A DNA stretch of 40,857 nt from assembly GCA_019745975.1 (NCBI GenBank), contig JAIESQ010000106.1:1-40857 (forward strand). Reading direction: 5' to 3'. Position numbers and translations under genes: made by a program. The number at the start of each line of letters is the position of its first letter. The first letter of the stretch is position 1. The DNA is from Pirellulales bacterium (GTDB taxonomy: Bacteria; Planctomycetota; Planctomycetia; Pirellulales; JAEUIK01). Below, piece by piece: positions 8,101 to 17,227 of this stretch. The notes beneath the pieces were generated by a model. That model saw nothing but the letters and a program-made list of their open reading frames with translations. It had not been told where the DNA came from and searched no databases.

Positions 8101-8945
8101 TTCTGCGGTTTCAGATCGCGGTGGAGCACGCCACGGCGGTGCGCGAAGGCCATCGTCCGGCAAATGCTCACGAACACCGTCAACAGCTCGCTGAAGTGCT
8201 GCGGTCGTGTCGGGTTGCCGTGATCGAGACGATGGAATTCGCGAATCGCCTGCGAGAGCGTGCGTCCGCCGATCCGCTTCATGGCATAAAACGGATTGCC
8301 TTCGGCATCGAGCCCGGTGGCATACACCGGCACGACCCCGGGGTGCTCGAGCTGGCCCGTGACGCGGGCCTCTTCGATGAAGCGGCGAATTTTGTCGGCG
8401 GCATGCAGCGACTGCGGCAGCAAATCCTTGACCGCGACTTCGCGGCCGAGTTGTTCGTCAAAAGCCAACCGCACCCGGCCCAAGCCACCGCGCCCCAGTT
8501 CGCTCATCAGCACATAGCGCTGCCGTGCTTCCACATCCGAAGTGGCCGTTTTGGCGATCGCCGGCGCATCGTCGTTAGGGACAGTGGGCCAGTCACTGGC
8601 GGCACGTGCACCGGCCGGCTGCGGTGTGAACTCCTGCGTGTCGGCCGTGGGATCGGAGTGCACTGTCGAGCTGCGGGCCATCCCGCGCGTGGTTCTCGCG
8701 CCGAGCTCCGAGACCGGCAACGACGGCGCTTGCGAGCCACCGCTGCGCCGGCTTTCCAGGCGGCTCGATTCGACCAGTGCCGCGATTTGCTCCTGACTCA
8801 ACAAGCCCAGGCTTTCCAACAGCAGCGACAGCGAGGCACTGTCGTCCTTACCCAACTCGCGCAACAGATCGCTGATTTGCGCCACCGAGACCAGCTCGTT
8901 GGCATACGCGCGGGCCAGTATGCGAAGTTCGTCAGCGGCTGGCAT
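5127..8945 (-). CDS. Ser/Thr protein kinase with TM and TPR array
   Basis: A 1272-residue Hanks-type kinase. A helical N-terminus of about 65 residues precedes a low-complexity linker. The kinase domain lies at about 142-440: GRGGLG loop, catalytic lysine in VAVKD (about 173), HRDLKPQN (275-282), and SPEQ. The metal-binding motif reads DWG instead of DFG (295-297). One membrane span follows at about 469-489, then roughly 780 residues of TPR-like repeats (ALNLNRG-type, ALxLxP, AEALxxxP patterns), which would be outside the cytoplasm if the kinase is inside. The ATG at 8945 is chosen because GGAGG sits nine bases upstream; an upstream GTG at 8975 has no such site. The start lies inside the end of the giant surface-protein gene, which implies translational coupling. 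Confidence 0.93.
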   Translation of the reverse strand: MPAADELRILARAYANELVSVAQISDLLRELGKDDSASLSLLLESLGLLSQEQIAALVESSRLESRRSGGSQAPSLPVSELGARTTRGMARSSTVHSDPTADTQEFTPQPAGARAASDWPTVPNDDAPAIAKTATSDVEARQRYVLMSELGRGGLGRVRLAFDEQLGREVAVKDLLPQSLHAADKIRRFIEEARVTGQLEHPGVVPVYATGLDAEGNPFYAMKRIGGRTLSQAIREFHRLDHGNPTRPQHFSELLTVFVSICRTMAFAHRRGVLHRDLKPQNIIVGEFGEAIVVDWGLAKHFVSPTDTTLHAEVGEVSANGNGLLSDDANPNVDAAHTRAGTIVGTIPYMSPEQALAQPLDARSDIYALGAILFDMLTGSAPFRGERREVLRRVQRGQVPNPRSVAPQVPRALAAVCLKAMARQADDRYQSALELADEVVRFQAGEPVLAYREPWYDRSLRWIKRHRTVVLTAAVGAAVFAILIGAWTWQERRRIEGIATQAAQLVREAHDAQAREDLDTAVARFDQANLILAREPRLKIQLVEVDRDREQVAKQRQHVRALADAARVRVELRQAVDEAQFRAMLAARDRAQNRDEANTDELSSSDDFALAKAAVERGLAGDLALSMSSPGAAALLELLMPDERAEVATNARELRLIAAELASIDPTAESDQARAQQALASLSKVAADPPLQALYARRSKYFELAGEPQQAAEARRLAEAIQPSEALDFFLLGDERLAAEDYAAAAESFAEALRLKPERFWAQYFLAATQLQLGQPRDALANLTACISRRPDFAWCYLLRGLARGEIGELKKAEADYARAIELLGPAAPRQDLYALHLNRGITRLSANKFGEAIDDFEAARPFDRTRVEALVNQAEAWRRVARQFGVLAPAAVPGSVVALDLLASSNKRALDLLDQATTLAPRDPQPLVARGRLRREQGDLRAASTDFQRALALARPGTRQRAQVLAELGRVQHMQKQYDAALTSYRAALTERGDFAEAWYLQALLLVDMARPAEALVAFDRFLRGGAQPRPGAAPLSAAEVVARLAQNLSATAVASDEPDAVVRLAAFLRERGLARLLMKDYEGGMTDAEVASELMKSRSGGLTRADRERFALLETRRGWSYLLSQTLAAERAIKAFDRAIAEGSPHGDPLTGRATARLVLGQYREAIADVAQAVEIGPPVTGLLYNAASVYAAARPLVERDPAASDATAQSAAWLAECIKLLRRAFEQADGPTRAAFWTELDRDAAFDSIRGTAELEQLRDQFDPRAAAR

Positions 8946-11900
8946 CGCTGGAGCCCTCCACGGCAGTTGGCGCACCTACCCCCAGAATCGCTACGTCGTG
9001 CGCGGCAACGGAGCTTGCGGAATCGTTGGTCGGAGAAACAGCAACAGCAGTGCGCGCCGGACGCTGGATTGCGATGTTCGTTCGCGGTGTCGGCGTGCGG
9101 CGCCGCGCTTCGTCACTCGAGTTTCGCTTCGCGTTGCCCGCTCGTCGCAAGCCCGATCGCTCGTCGGCGGCGCCTTCCACGACGGGCTTGGCAACCGTCG
9201 TCAGATTTCCGCGAAATTGCCGCTTGATCGCCTCGATGGCGTACTCGATCCGCCGGCGTCCGACCAGGTCGTCATCGGCAATATTCCCCGCCTCAAGCAT
9301 CAAGCGATCGACTTCGGGAAGCAGCCAGACGAACTGCGACTCGCGCGCAAGCTGCCCGCGAAGGTCGAGCAGCTCGCGGAACAGTTCGGTCAGCTCGCGC
9401 GGCTCTTTTCCGCGTCGTCCGACATGGCCGGCCAACTGCAGGATCGAGCCTAATAGTCCGCTGGCGCCAAAACCTCCGTTCGTCGAGAGCAGCGCCCGGA
9501 TCGCGGGACTCAGGCCGGAGCCGACCAGGCTTTGCGACGAATCGGCGCCGATACGTAGTGCGAAGGCCGCGGCGGCCAAGGCGCCACTTGGATCGATTCC
9601 ACCAGGCGCGGTGGGCGTGCCAAGTCGAAAATCGATCTGCGCTCGCAGTCCGGTACCCAACCCTAGTTGTCCCTGCACCGATGCGAACAAGCTATTGGTG
9701 CCATCGTTGAAATTCAGCGCGCCGCGATAGGCAGTGCCAGTGCCAGAAAAATCAAGGCCGTAAAGACCCGACGGCGCGCCCGACCACACGAGCAAGCCGG
9801 TTGCGCCGTTCGTCGAGATCGAGCCACCGGCAGCGGTGTCGATCGGCTGGCCCCCTTGCGAGCCGAGCGCACCTTGGCCAATTAACAGTGTGTAGTCCAC
9901 CGGGTCGATCCAACCCCACAACAGTGATCGCGTCAACGCACCCAGCGGGCCGAAGATCCCCTCGACGATCCTTTGCACGTGCTGGTTGATTAACTCGATG
10001 TTCGGGTCGATACCTGTGACGGCAGGCGCCAAGTTGAACTGCTGCGTCTGGAAGGGTCGCAGATCGGTACCGCGCGGCACGTCAGCAAATGTATCGCTGC
10101 GGGCGATCTGCCCTTTGCTCACCAGCAAATAGCCGGCCTGGTTGCGGTCGACGAAGCCTTCGAGTTCCAGGTCCAGCAGGAAGTTTGGCACCGCCGGCTG
10201 GTTGTCGTCGCGCAGCACCAAATTGTTGCCAAGCAAATCTGAGCGCGGATCGACCGGCAGAATGGCCAGCATCAGCGGGCCGTCGACCGTATCGATCTGC
10301 AACAGCGTGGCACCGGGTATTTCTTGAACGAGCAGGCCGTTCACGCTTTGCCCCAGGCGCTTGGCCGCCCCTGTGCCACTCCCATTCGACGGCTCGCCGA
10401 GCAGGAACCGCGCGTCGCGCGCCCAGAGCACGACAAACTCTCCCTGGTTGGCGAGATTATCGGCCTCGATACCTGCGAATTGGCCTTCGACCAGCGCGGC
10501 CAGGAGCGCATTAATCGCCGCCGCTACTTCTGCCGAAGTGCCGGCCAAATTGCCGGCCAGCAACAGCTCTTGCAGCAAGCGCCTGGCAAAATCGCGATTG
10601 GCAACCGCCTTGCGCGAGTTCAACGCGTCGAGGGTCACCTGGTCGACAAATTCCTCGAGCGACACGAATCGCTCGTTGAGCAGGTTCTGGAATGTCGTCA
10701 GCTCGCCGAATGTCACCGGCAGCACGATTTCGCCTGCCACCTCGCCTTCGCCCCCCGACAACGGGAAGCCGGCCAGGTTGTTGATGCCCACCCCCAGGTT
10801 CGTACGAACGGTGAGTTGGTAACTTCCCGGCGCCACGGGAGCAGCCAGCCGCAGCATGGCGCTGTTGGTGAGTGGATCGTAAAACGCACCCGTCAGGCCA
10901 ATCGGTCCCGCCGGAGCATCCAAGCGCTCGAGCGCGTAGTTGGCCAGCGTTTGCACCTGCGACGCCACGAGGTCAGGACCACTAAACCGTAGCACGACAA
11001 GATCGATCACCGGGATTCCTGCCGCGGTGTTGACAGTCGAACTGGCGAATTCAGCGCTTTCAACACGCGAGCTCGCCTGCGAAGCCCATTGGAACGACGG
11101 CACGCGGTAGTCGCCGCCGACAAGGGGGTTGCCAGCCCGATCGATCAGCCGCGCCCCGTCGACGATTAGTTGATAGTCGTCATCGGGCTGTCCCGCGAGG
11201 TTAGCCGTAACGACGACCTTGGCGCGGCCGCCCGTCTGCGCCGACGTCCGATAGATTCGCGAGACGATCGCGTCGGCCTGATCGGTTGCCGGATCGACGT
11301 CGTACAGGTTGCCATCGCCACCCGCTCGCAACAATCGGTAGGTCAACAAGCCGGTAGCAGCAGCCGGATCGAGGTCCTCGTCGAACTCGATCTCAAAGAC
11401 CACCATGCCGGTCGGGTCTCCGGCGCCGTCCTTGACCACGTTGACCGTCGCCGATTCTACCTGCGGGCCCAAGCGATCCACCACGAACGCAAACGCTTTC
11501 TCGACGGCGTTACCGGCCGCGTCGGCGAGTCGCAGGTTTGCCGAGTATGCTCCGGCTGGCAGCGGGCGATTGATGTCGAGCGAAACGGTCTGCGCTTGAT
11601 TGGATTGATTCAGCGTGAACACACCGACGCCGTCGTCGAATCGCCCGTCGTCGTCAAGGTCGATCGCCAACGTGACGGGCGCGTCGGATGCGGCGCCGGG
11701 GAATGCGTCCTTAATCGCCACCAACAATTCCGGCTGGACTGCAGCGGTGTAGTTTGCCGACCCAGGCGCATCGTGCAGTTTCACGCTGACGATCGTCGGC
11801 GCCGCGCGATCGACAGCAAACGAGCCCGTGAAATCATCCCCCGGTGTGCTGTCGTAATTGCCGTCGAGCAGCTCGATTGCCGCGCCCTGTCCTGGCGCGA

Positions 11901-14900
11901 AGATCGCGTTGGTGCCGGTATGGACGGTCAGCGTGTAGATGCCGTCGGGCAATGAATCGAGCGTCAACTCGACGGTGCGGTGATCAGCCGACACCGCGAC
12001 ACCGATGATGTTGCCGCTGGAAATCGTGTAATTGGCCGTTTGGTCGATATTTTGTAGGTCGTCACGGCTGAAGCTCACAAGCACCTTAGGTCCCGCAGTG
12101 GCTGCCCGCACGTCGGTGACAATCGGCAGATCGGTGTCGATCACCAGCGTTGCCGGCACCGACTGGTTGCCGCGCGCGTCAACCAACCGCACGGCCACTT
12201 GCCGTTGTCCCCCGGCGAAGGGGAGCGCGGCAATGGACGGCACGCTGAACGGCGTCGCGCCATCGGCTTCCAGCGGTACAGTCTTGAACCCATCGTCGAA
12301 CTCGCCGTCCCCATCGACATCGAGCTCAACCCGTGCCAGTTCGCCAGCGGTCGCCGGCACGGCGTCGTCCAATTGACCGACAATGCGATAGAACAGCCCC
12401 GCCTCGGTCGACGACGCCCCCGCAACTCCCAGCGTGCCGCCCAGCAACACCGGCGGCAGCGTGTCAATGGCGAATGTCGCCTCGAAGGCGAAGCCAGCCG
12501 GGGCCGGAGCATCGCTGCGCAGCTTGCCCCCCCGCTGGCTCAGAATCGTGTCGTCCACGCGCAGGCGGTATCGGCCGTCGGCGAGGTGATTTGCCACCGG
12601 CACGAGAATGCGATGCAGGGCGGGCAAGTACTGGGGGTCACCCAGCACGTCGTCGAGTGCCATGAGGGCATGCGTGACAGGGTCTTCGGCCAGCAGCTCG
12701 AACGCCTGCTTGACGACCGTCTCCTCGTCGACATCGGCGTCGTTAAGAAAGAGCGTCAGAATTGTGGGAGAACCTGCCACGGTGTCGGCCGGCGCCATGT
12801 GGTCGACAACCGGCGGCGCGTCGAGCTCGATCACCAGTTGATAAGGACCACGGGTTCCCTGCGCCCCACCGACACCAACGGCATAAGTCCCCGGCACAAG
12901 CTCTAACTCAATGACAGGATCGCGGCCGATCGAGTCGTCGTTCGTAGCGACGAGCATGGGACTCACGCCGTCAAGTTTCAAGAGGGCCAGCACGGCGTCG
13001 AGCGAGCTGGGCGGCCCACCGAATTGCGGTAGGCGTTCGGCGATTACCTCGATTCGAATGGTTGCGTCGCGATCGAGCGTGAATCGTCTGAAATCCCAAT
13101 CACCCGGGAGCCCCTCTGTCCCTTCTTCGGTGATCAACAAATCGACCAGCTCCCCGGAGCCACCGTTGCCGCCGGGCCCCGCGCTGATGAGTCCGTCAAC
13201 CTCGACCCGACCCCTGGCCAGATCGACTTCGGGCGCTTCGGCTGGAACGTTGTCGTCGAGGTCGTCGTCATCGATGATCGTCCCGCGCCGCACCGGCCCG
13301 GGAGTGTCGTGCCGCAGATCGTACAAGCCGACGTAGAACGTCTCGTTGTCCTCTTCGACATTGTCGCCGAACGCCGTGACCTCGAAGGTGTGCTCCAGGT
13401 CTCCAGGATTGAACGTCAAGAATCCGGCGCCAGCGGTGTAGTCGACCCCTGGCGTGGCGCTGCCCGCCGGCACACCCAACAAGGGATTCTCGCCGACTTG
13501 ATAAATGACCGTAAGGAGGTCGTCGCTGGGTTGCGAGAGCCGGACGCGATACACGAAAGTGACTTCGCCGGCGTCTCCTTCGATGGCTTCGACACTGTCC
13601 ATCAGCAACAGCGGTGGGTCGTCGTTGAGGATTGTGCCCGTGCCAATCGATTGCCCCAGTTGCGCCGGCCCGGTGACCCCTGTCAGCTCGACGCGGAAGG
13701 TCTCACTTAACTCCGCAGCCGTGTCGCCGAGCACTCGAGCCCCAATGTTCTGTGACTGTGGACCAGCGGCGGCCGCGAAGGTGATTGAGCCTTCTTCCGC
13801 AACGAAATCCTCATTTGGAGAAGCCGCTCGATCCCCCAGGCCGGCAATCACGCGATAAAACACGGTCACCGGCACATCGATCGCTCGCGACAGGTTTACC
13901 TGAAACGCGTACGGCGTCTCGCCCGAATCTCCTTCGTTCCCCAGCACGGAGTCGTCGATGTTGACTACCGGTCGCGCGTCGTCGTTCAGGATGGTTCCGG
14001 TGGCCAGGGCGCGATCGACCGTGGCCGGACCCTCCACGTCGGTTATTTCGACGTGAAAGGTCTCGTTCCCTTCGAAGAACGGATCGCCTTTGACGTGGGC
14101 AACGATGTTCTTGAAGCGCGTCTCGTCGGCAGGCGAAATCGTGATCGAGCCGGTTTCGGCGACGAAGTCAACGTCGGCCGTCGCACTGTCGCCGTCGGCC
14201 GCGAAGACCCGATAAAAAACCGTGATCGGCGCCGTGGGCAACTGCGACAGTTCCACCTGGAAGCTCAGTGGCGTGTTGCCGTCATTTCCCTCATGGCCTT
14301 CGGCGTCGTGTAACGAAACGACGTTGTCACTGCTCGCCGGCACCACGTTAACCGACGTACTGCCGAACTCGACAAACCGCGGCAGCAAGCTCTCTTGGAG
14401 TTGCGACAAGTGCACGCCATGTCCGACCCCGCCGGCCGCATTGGCCGTGAAGCCCAGCAACCCGTCGGAAACGGCGACAAACGGTACCCGCACCAACAAG
14501 CGCTCGTTGTCCTCCGACTCGGCTTCCGTGGCCGCGCCGAGCTCGTCCAACAAGCCCGCGCTGGCGGTCGACAGCGAGCGCTCGAGCGGAAAGTCGTTCG
14601 AGAAGACTGCCGCGCCCGAAACACTTGCCAGGGTGGCGCCGTAGACGACGTCGGCATACGCTGCCAGCACGCTGCCAACGATCTCACCCCGCAGGTCGTC
14701 GACCCATATCTCCAGATAGAAGCTCTGGCCTACCTCAACGTCAGGCAACACGTTGCCTAGTTGGTCGGTAACTTTCAGATGGATTGCGGCGAACTTGTCC
14801 TGCGTCAGTTCGTCGTCGCGATTGACCAAAGGGGGGCGCACGTCGGCCAAGCCCGCGTATGCTGGATCAGCGCTCACCACGTGCAGGTTGACGAAATACG

Positions 14901-16824
14901 AGATGTCGCCGTCAAATTCTTCGTCGTCGACCCCCGTCACGATCACGGTTTGCAAGCCGTCCCAACTCTCGTCCGTGAAGACCAGCGAATTGCCGCCAGT
15001 CAGGTTCGTTGCTGTCCCTTCGCTACTGTCCGACGTGCCAATCTGCACCGTCACCGGAGCTGTCGGGGGCGCGGACAGCCGCACGCCAAACGTTGCCGTC
15101 TTGCCCAATTCGTCCGTATAGAAGTTCGCGCTCGTTTCGACCACCAGGCCCGCCTGCCGCGGTTGCACTATTACCGCGAATGGGTCCGAGACATCGTCGA
15201 CATCGAAGTACGTGGCCCCCGCGCGGTTTCCCACTACTTCGCTCAGCGCGCCCGCGATCGCGTTGGTCGACGTCACCGCATACAACGGCTCCGTGCGGCC
15301 GCTGAAGTCACCCTGCAGGTTCAATCGCAATGTGTGATCGAGCGTCGCGGTTCCGCTAACTGCCAGGCCGACGGCCAGAGCATGGTAGCCCGGTGTGATG
15401 TCGAGCTGCAGCGTGCCGAGGGAGCTCTGCGTGAAGTTCCCCAACACCAAGAGGGTCGGATCTAGCGAACCAGTCGACGCCGCAAGCTGCAAAAGCCCGT
15501 CGTTCGTGACATCGCCGACAATCGTCCCCCGGCCTGTCACGCGGCCATCGGGCAGAATCTGAACTCCCGCCGTTTCGACAACCGGTCCCGGAAGGTAAAG
15601 CGCGTCGTGGTTGAGGGCATCGACCACGCTGGTTTCGAGAAACCTGATCGTCGCTGGTTCTGTCGCGGTGCGCGCCGTGAACTCCGTCACCAGCTTGCCC
15701 CCGAACCGCGCGGTCAGCGAGCCGGGCTCTTGGGCTTGCATGGTGAAGTTGCCGAACAGCGGCGCCGTCCCCGTGATGCTGAAGTTCAGGAAGGTTTCCT
15801 CGGGGTCAACCACGAAATCGAATTGATTGTCGAGCGTGGTGAAATCGAGCTGCTGTCCCGGAACTCCCACGTCCGCGTAGGCGACCAATTGCCCGGTCGC
15901 ATTGAAGCTAATGCGGGTCGTCAGATCTGGAAAGAACGGGTAGAAGTTCCCGGAGAAATTCACGGGGACCGCGAGCCGCAGCTTGCCGGTGCCAGCGTCG
16001 TAGCTGAGCGTGGCATCACCCAGCACCGATTGCGGAGCGAATCCAGTCGGCAGCGCTTCGGACAACCGCTGGCCCAACACCAGGGCATCGATGTGGGCAC
16101 CCGGCAGGTAGCCGGCTTCGATGCCCGTTGTTGCAAAGCCGCCCGACTGCTGGTTGATCGGCACGGCGCCGCTGCGCCAAGCGACATGAACATCGCGCGC
16201 CGCGATGTAGGCGAGTCCGGCAATCTGTGCCGCCAAGATAGCCGGGGCTTTGAGCGCGGCCAGGTTGTCGGCGGCCGTGACGCCAACGAGAATTCGACCG
16301 GACTCCGCCGTGACGCTTGCTTCGTCGTCAGTCCCCAGATCAAGCTGCTGGCCGACCATGATGATCGCCCCGTCCGCCGCCGCCAGCGCGGCGCCACCAC
16401 TCAGCACCACGTCGGTCGTGACTTCGAACTGCGTCGCATCGCCGCTGACGATCAGAGATGCGGCATCCAGTTTGGCCAGGCCTGCTGTGAACAGCCCCGA
16501 GCCCGCTAGCGTCACGCCGGCCCCTGCCTCCACGCGCAACTGGGCGATCTTCTGTCCATCGGCAACCGTCACCTGGTAGTGGCCTTCGCTGAACAGCGCG
16601 GTGTCGGCCAGGCCGGGCACTTGCTGGAGCGTGCCCCCCACTTCCTGCCAGTTGTTGGCGTCGCCAAAATTGCCGTCGCCGCCGATCCACATCAGGATCG
16701 TCAGCAGGTCGCGGCGCTCGAGACGTTCCAGCGTGAAGAAGTGCTTGGGTGGGCGCACGACGCGACGACGGCGAGAGCCGTTACTCCCACGGCGTCGCTC
16801 CATGCTGCGCGCAGACCGCTGCAT
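8932..16824 (-). CDS. Giant LEPR-XLL surface protein with Calx-beta domains
   Basis: A 2630-residue predicted exported surface or matrix protein. The arginine-rich N-terminus carries LERLERRDLLT, the LEPR-XLL signal typical of planctomycete secreted giants. Residues about 45-560 are beta-helix or autotransporter-like (WIGGDGNFGDANNW). A Calx-beta-like unit follows at about 566-650 (ESWDGLQTVIVTGVDD), then three clear Calx-beta domains at about 826-950, 950-1070 and 1070-1190, each with an early DxxxxEG motif, the first two ending GTILNDD. About 1208-1338 resembles a PPC-type beta domain. From 1340 come Ig-like units with DVDGDGEFDDG and DLDDDGRFDDG calcium loops. The last 90 residues are basic and Ser/Thr-rich; no dockerin or PEP-CTERM is seen. 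The ATG at 16824 has AGGA eight bases upstream; GTG at 16860 is less likely. Role is probably adhesion or envelope structure. Confidence 0.88.
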   Translation of the reverse strand: MQRSARSMERRRGSNGSRRRRVVRPPKHFFTLERLERRDLLTILMWIGGDGNFGDANNWQEVGGTLQQVPGLADTALFSEGHYQVTVADGQKIAQLRVEAGAGVTLAGSGLFTAGLAKLDAASLIVSGDATQFEVTTDVVLSGGAALAAADGAIIMVGQQLDLGTDDEASVTAESGRILVGVTAADNLAALKAPAILAAQIAGLAYIAARDVHVAWRSGAVPINQQSGGFATTGIEAGYLPGAHIDALVLGQRLSEALPTGFAPQSVLGDATLSYDAGTGKLRLAVPVNFSGNFYPFFPDLTTRISFNATGQLVAYADVGVPGQQLDFTTLDNQFDFVVDPEETFLNFSITGTAPLFGNFTMQAQEPGSLTARFGGKLVTEFTARTATEPATIRFLETSVVDALNHDALYLPGPVVETAGVQILPDGRVTGRGTIVGDVTNDGLLQLAASTGSLDPTLLVLGNFTQSSLGTLQLDITPGYHALAVGLAVSGTATLDHTLRLNLQGDFSGRTEPLYAVTSTNAIAGALSEVVGNRAGATYFDVDDVSDPFAVIVQPRQAGLVVETSANFYTDELGKTATFGVRLSAPPTAPVTVQIGTSDSSEGTATNLTGGNSLVFTDESWDGLQTVIVTGVDDEEFDGDISYFVNLHVVSADPAYAGLADVRPPLVNRDDELTQDKFAAIHLKVTDQLGNVLPDVEVGQSFYLEIWVDDLRGEIVGSVLAAYADVVYGATLASVSGAAVFSNDFPLERSLSTASAGLLDELGAATEAESEDNERLLVRVPFVAVSDGLLGFTANAAGGVGHGVHLSQLQESLLPRFVEFGSTSVNVVPASSDNVVSLHDAEGHEGNDGNTPLSFQVELSQLPTAPITVFYRVFAADGDSATADVDFVAETGSITISPADETRFKNIVAHVKGDPFFEGNETFHVEITDVEGPATVDRALATGTILNDDARPVVNIDDSVLGNEGDSGETPYAFQVNLSRAIDVPVTVFYRVIAGLGDRAASPNEDFVAEEGSITFAAAAGPQSQNIGARVLGDTAAELSETFRVELTGVTGPAQLGQSIGTGTILNDDPPLLLMDSVEAIEGDAGEVTFVYRVRLSQPSDDLLTVIYQVGENPLLGVPAGSATPGVDYTAGAGFLTFNPGDLEHTFEVTAFGDNVEEDNETFYVGLYDLRHDTPGPVRRGTIIDDDDLDDNVPAEAPEVDLARGRVEVDGLISAGPGGNGGSGELVDLLITEEGTEGLPGDWDFRRFTLDRDATIRIEVIAERLPQFGGPPSSLDAVLALLKLDGVSPMLVATNDDSIGRDPVIELELVPGTYAVGVGGAQGTRGPYQLVIELDAPPVVDHMAPADTVAGSPTILTLFLNDADVDEETVVKQAFELLAEDPVTHALMALDDVLGDPQYLPALHRILVPVANHLADGRYRLRVDDTILSQRGGKLRSDAPAPAGFAFEATFAIDTLPPVLLGGTLGVAGASSTEAGLFYRIVGQLDDAVPATAGELARVELDVDGDGEFDDGFKTVPLEADGATPFSVPSIAALPFAGGQRQVAVRLVDARGNQSVPATLVIDTDLPIVTDVRAATAGPKVLVSFSRDDLQNIDQTANYTISSGNIIGVAVSADHRTVELTLDSLPDGIYTLTVHTGTNAIFAPGQGAAIELLDGNYDSTPGDDFTGSFAVDRAAPTIVSVKLHDAPGSANYTAAVQPELLVAIKDAFPGAASDAPVTLAIDLDDDGRFDDGVGVFTLNQSNQAQTVSLDINRPLPAGAYSANLRLADAAGNAVEKAFAFVVDRLGPQVESATVNVVKDGAGDPTGMVVFEIEFDEDLDPAAATGLLTYRLLRAGGDGNLYDVDPATDQADAIVSRIYRTSAQTGGRAKVVVTANLAGQPDDDYQLIVDGARLIDRAGNPLVGGDYRVPSFQWASQASSRVESAEFASSTVNTAAGIPVIDLVVLRFSGPDLVASQVQTLANYALERLDAPAGPIGLTGAFYDPLTNSAMLRLAAPVAPGSYQLTVRTNLGVGINNLAGFPLSGGEGEVAGEIVLPVTFGELTTFQNLLNERFVSLEEFVDQVTLDALNSRKAVANRDFARRLLQELLLAGNLAGTSAEVAAAINALLAALVEGQFAGIEADNLANQGEFVVLWARDARFLLGEPSNGSGTGAAKRLGQSVNGLLVQEIPGATLLQIDTVDGPLMLAILPVDPRSDLLGNNLVLRDDNQPAVPNFLLDLELEGFVDRNQAGYLLVSKGQIARSDTFADVPRGTDLRPFQTQQFNLAPAVTGIDPNIELINQHVQRIVEGIFGPLGALTRSLLWGWIDPVDYTLLIGQGALGSQGGQPIDTAAGGSISTNGATGLLVWSGAPSGLYGLDFSGTGTAYRGALNFNDGTNSLFASVQGQLGLGTGLRAQIDFRLGTPTAPGGIDPSGALAAAAFALRIGADSSQSLVGSGLSPAIRALLSTNGGFGASGLLGSILQLAGHVGRRGKEPRELTELFRELLDLRGQLARESQFVWLLPEVDRLMLEAGNIADDDLVGRRRIEYAIEAIKRQFRGNLTTVAKPVVEGAADERSGLRRAGNAKRNSSDEARRRTPTPRTNIAIQRPARTAVAVSPTNDSASSVAAHDVAILGVGAPTAVEGSSDASR

Positions 16825-16860
16825 GCCAAAATTCCTGCCCTCGCGCGGCGTGCCAGCCAC

Positions 16861-17227
16861 CGACTCGGGCCGACGAGCGTTCGTGCCACGAACTGGTCAT
16901 CGCTGCGCAGTCGGCGCTTCCGTCCGACCAACGGAAGGCCGAGCGCCGCCCAAGCTGGCTTCCAACTGGTGTACACTCCGCGCAGCTACCGATACGTGCC
17001 GCGTCCTGACCGGCACCGTGCGCCTGGCCTCATGCTAGTTGGCTGCGACAAGGGGGTCAAACGAACGGGGACGTTACTGACTCTGATACGCAACTTCGGT
17101 CCGTTGCTTGGATCACGTCGCCGAAAAAACGCCGCCGAGCGACTGGCAACGAGCCTCACCTGGGACGGGGATCGAATCTACCCACCTCTGGCAACCAGGC
17201 GCCACGCGATACCCTGATGTCGCCAGA
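16861..17227. other. Intergenic region upstream of giant surface gene
   Basis: This stretch lies between the giant gene and the Ntn hydrolase gene, both on the minus strand, so it should hold the giant gene's promoter; I cannot pick a convincing -35/-10 pair. It contains a phrase GGGGTCAAACGAACGGGGAC at about 17054, of the kind that looks like a dispersed repeat, and a short sequence GGGATCGAATC at 17168 that superficially resembles a tRNA T-arm. No gene is supported. Confidence 0.5.

Noticed and set aside
7548-9227. 559-codon plus-strand frame over the TPR kinase
   Set aside because: It is the complement of kinase and giant-protein sequence with arginine-rich, non-conserved composition.
17165-17180. 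GGGATCGAATC resembling a tRNA T-arm
   Set aside because: No matching acceptor, D or anticodon stems could be found around it, and the T-loop first base is wrong.
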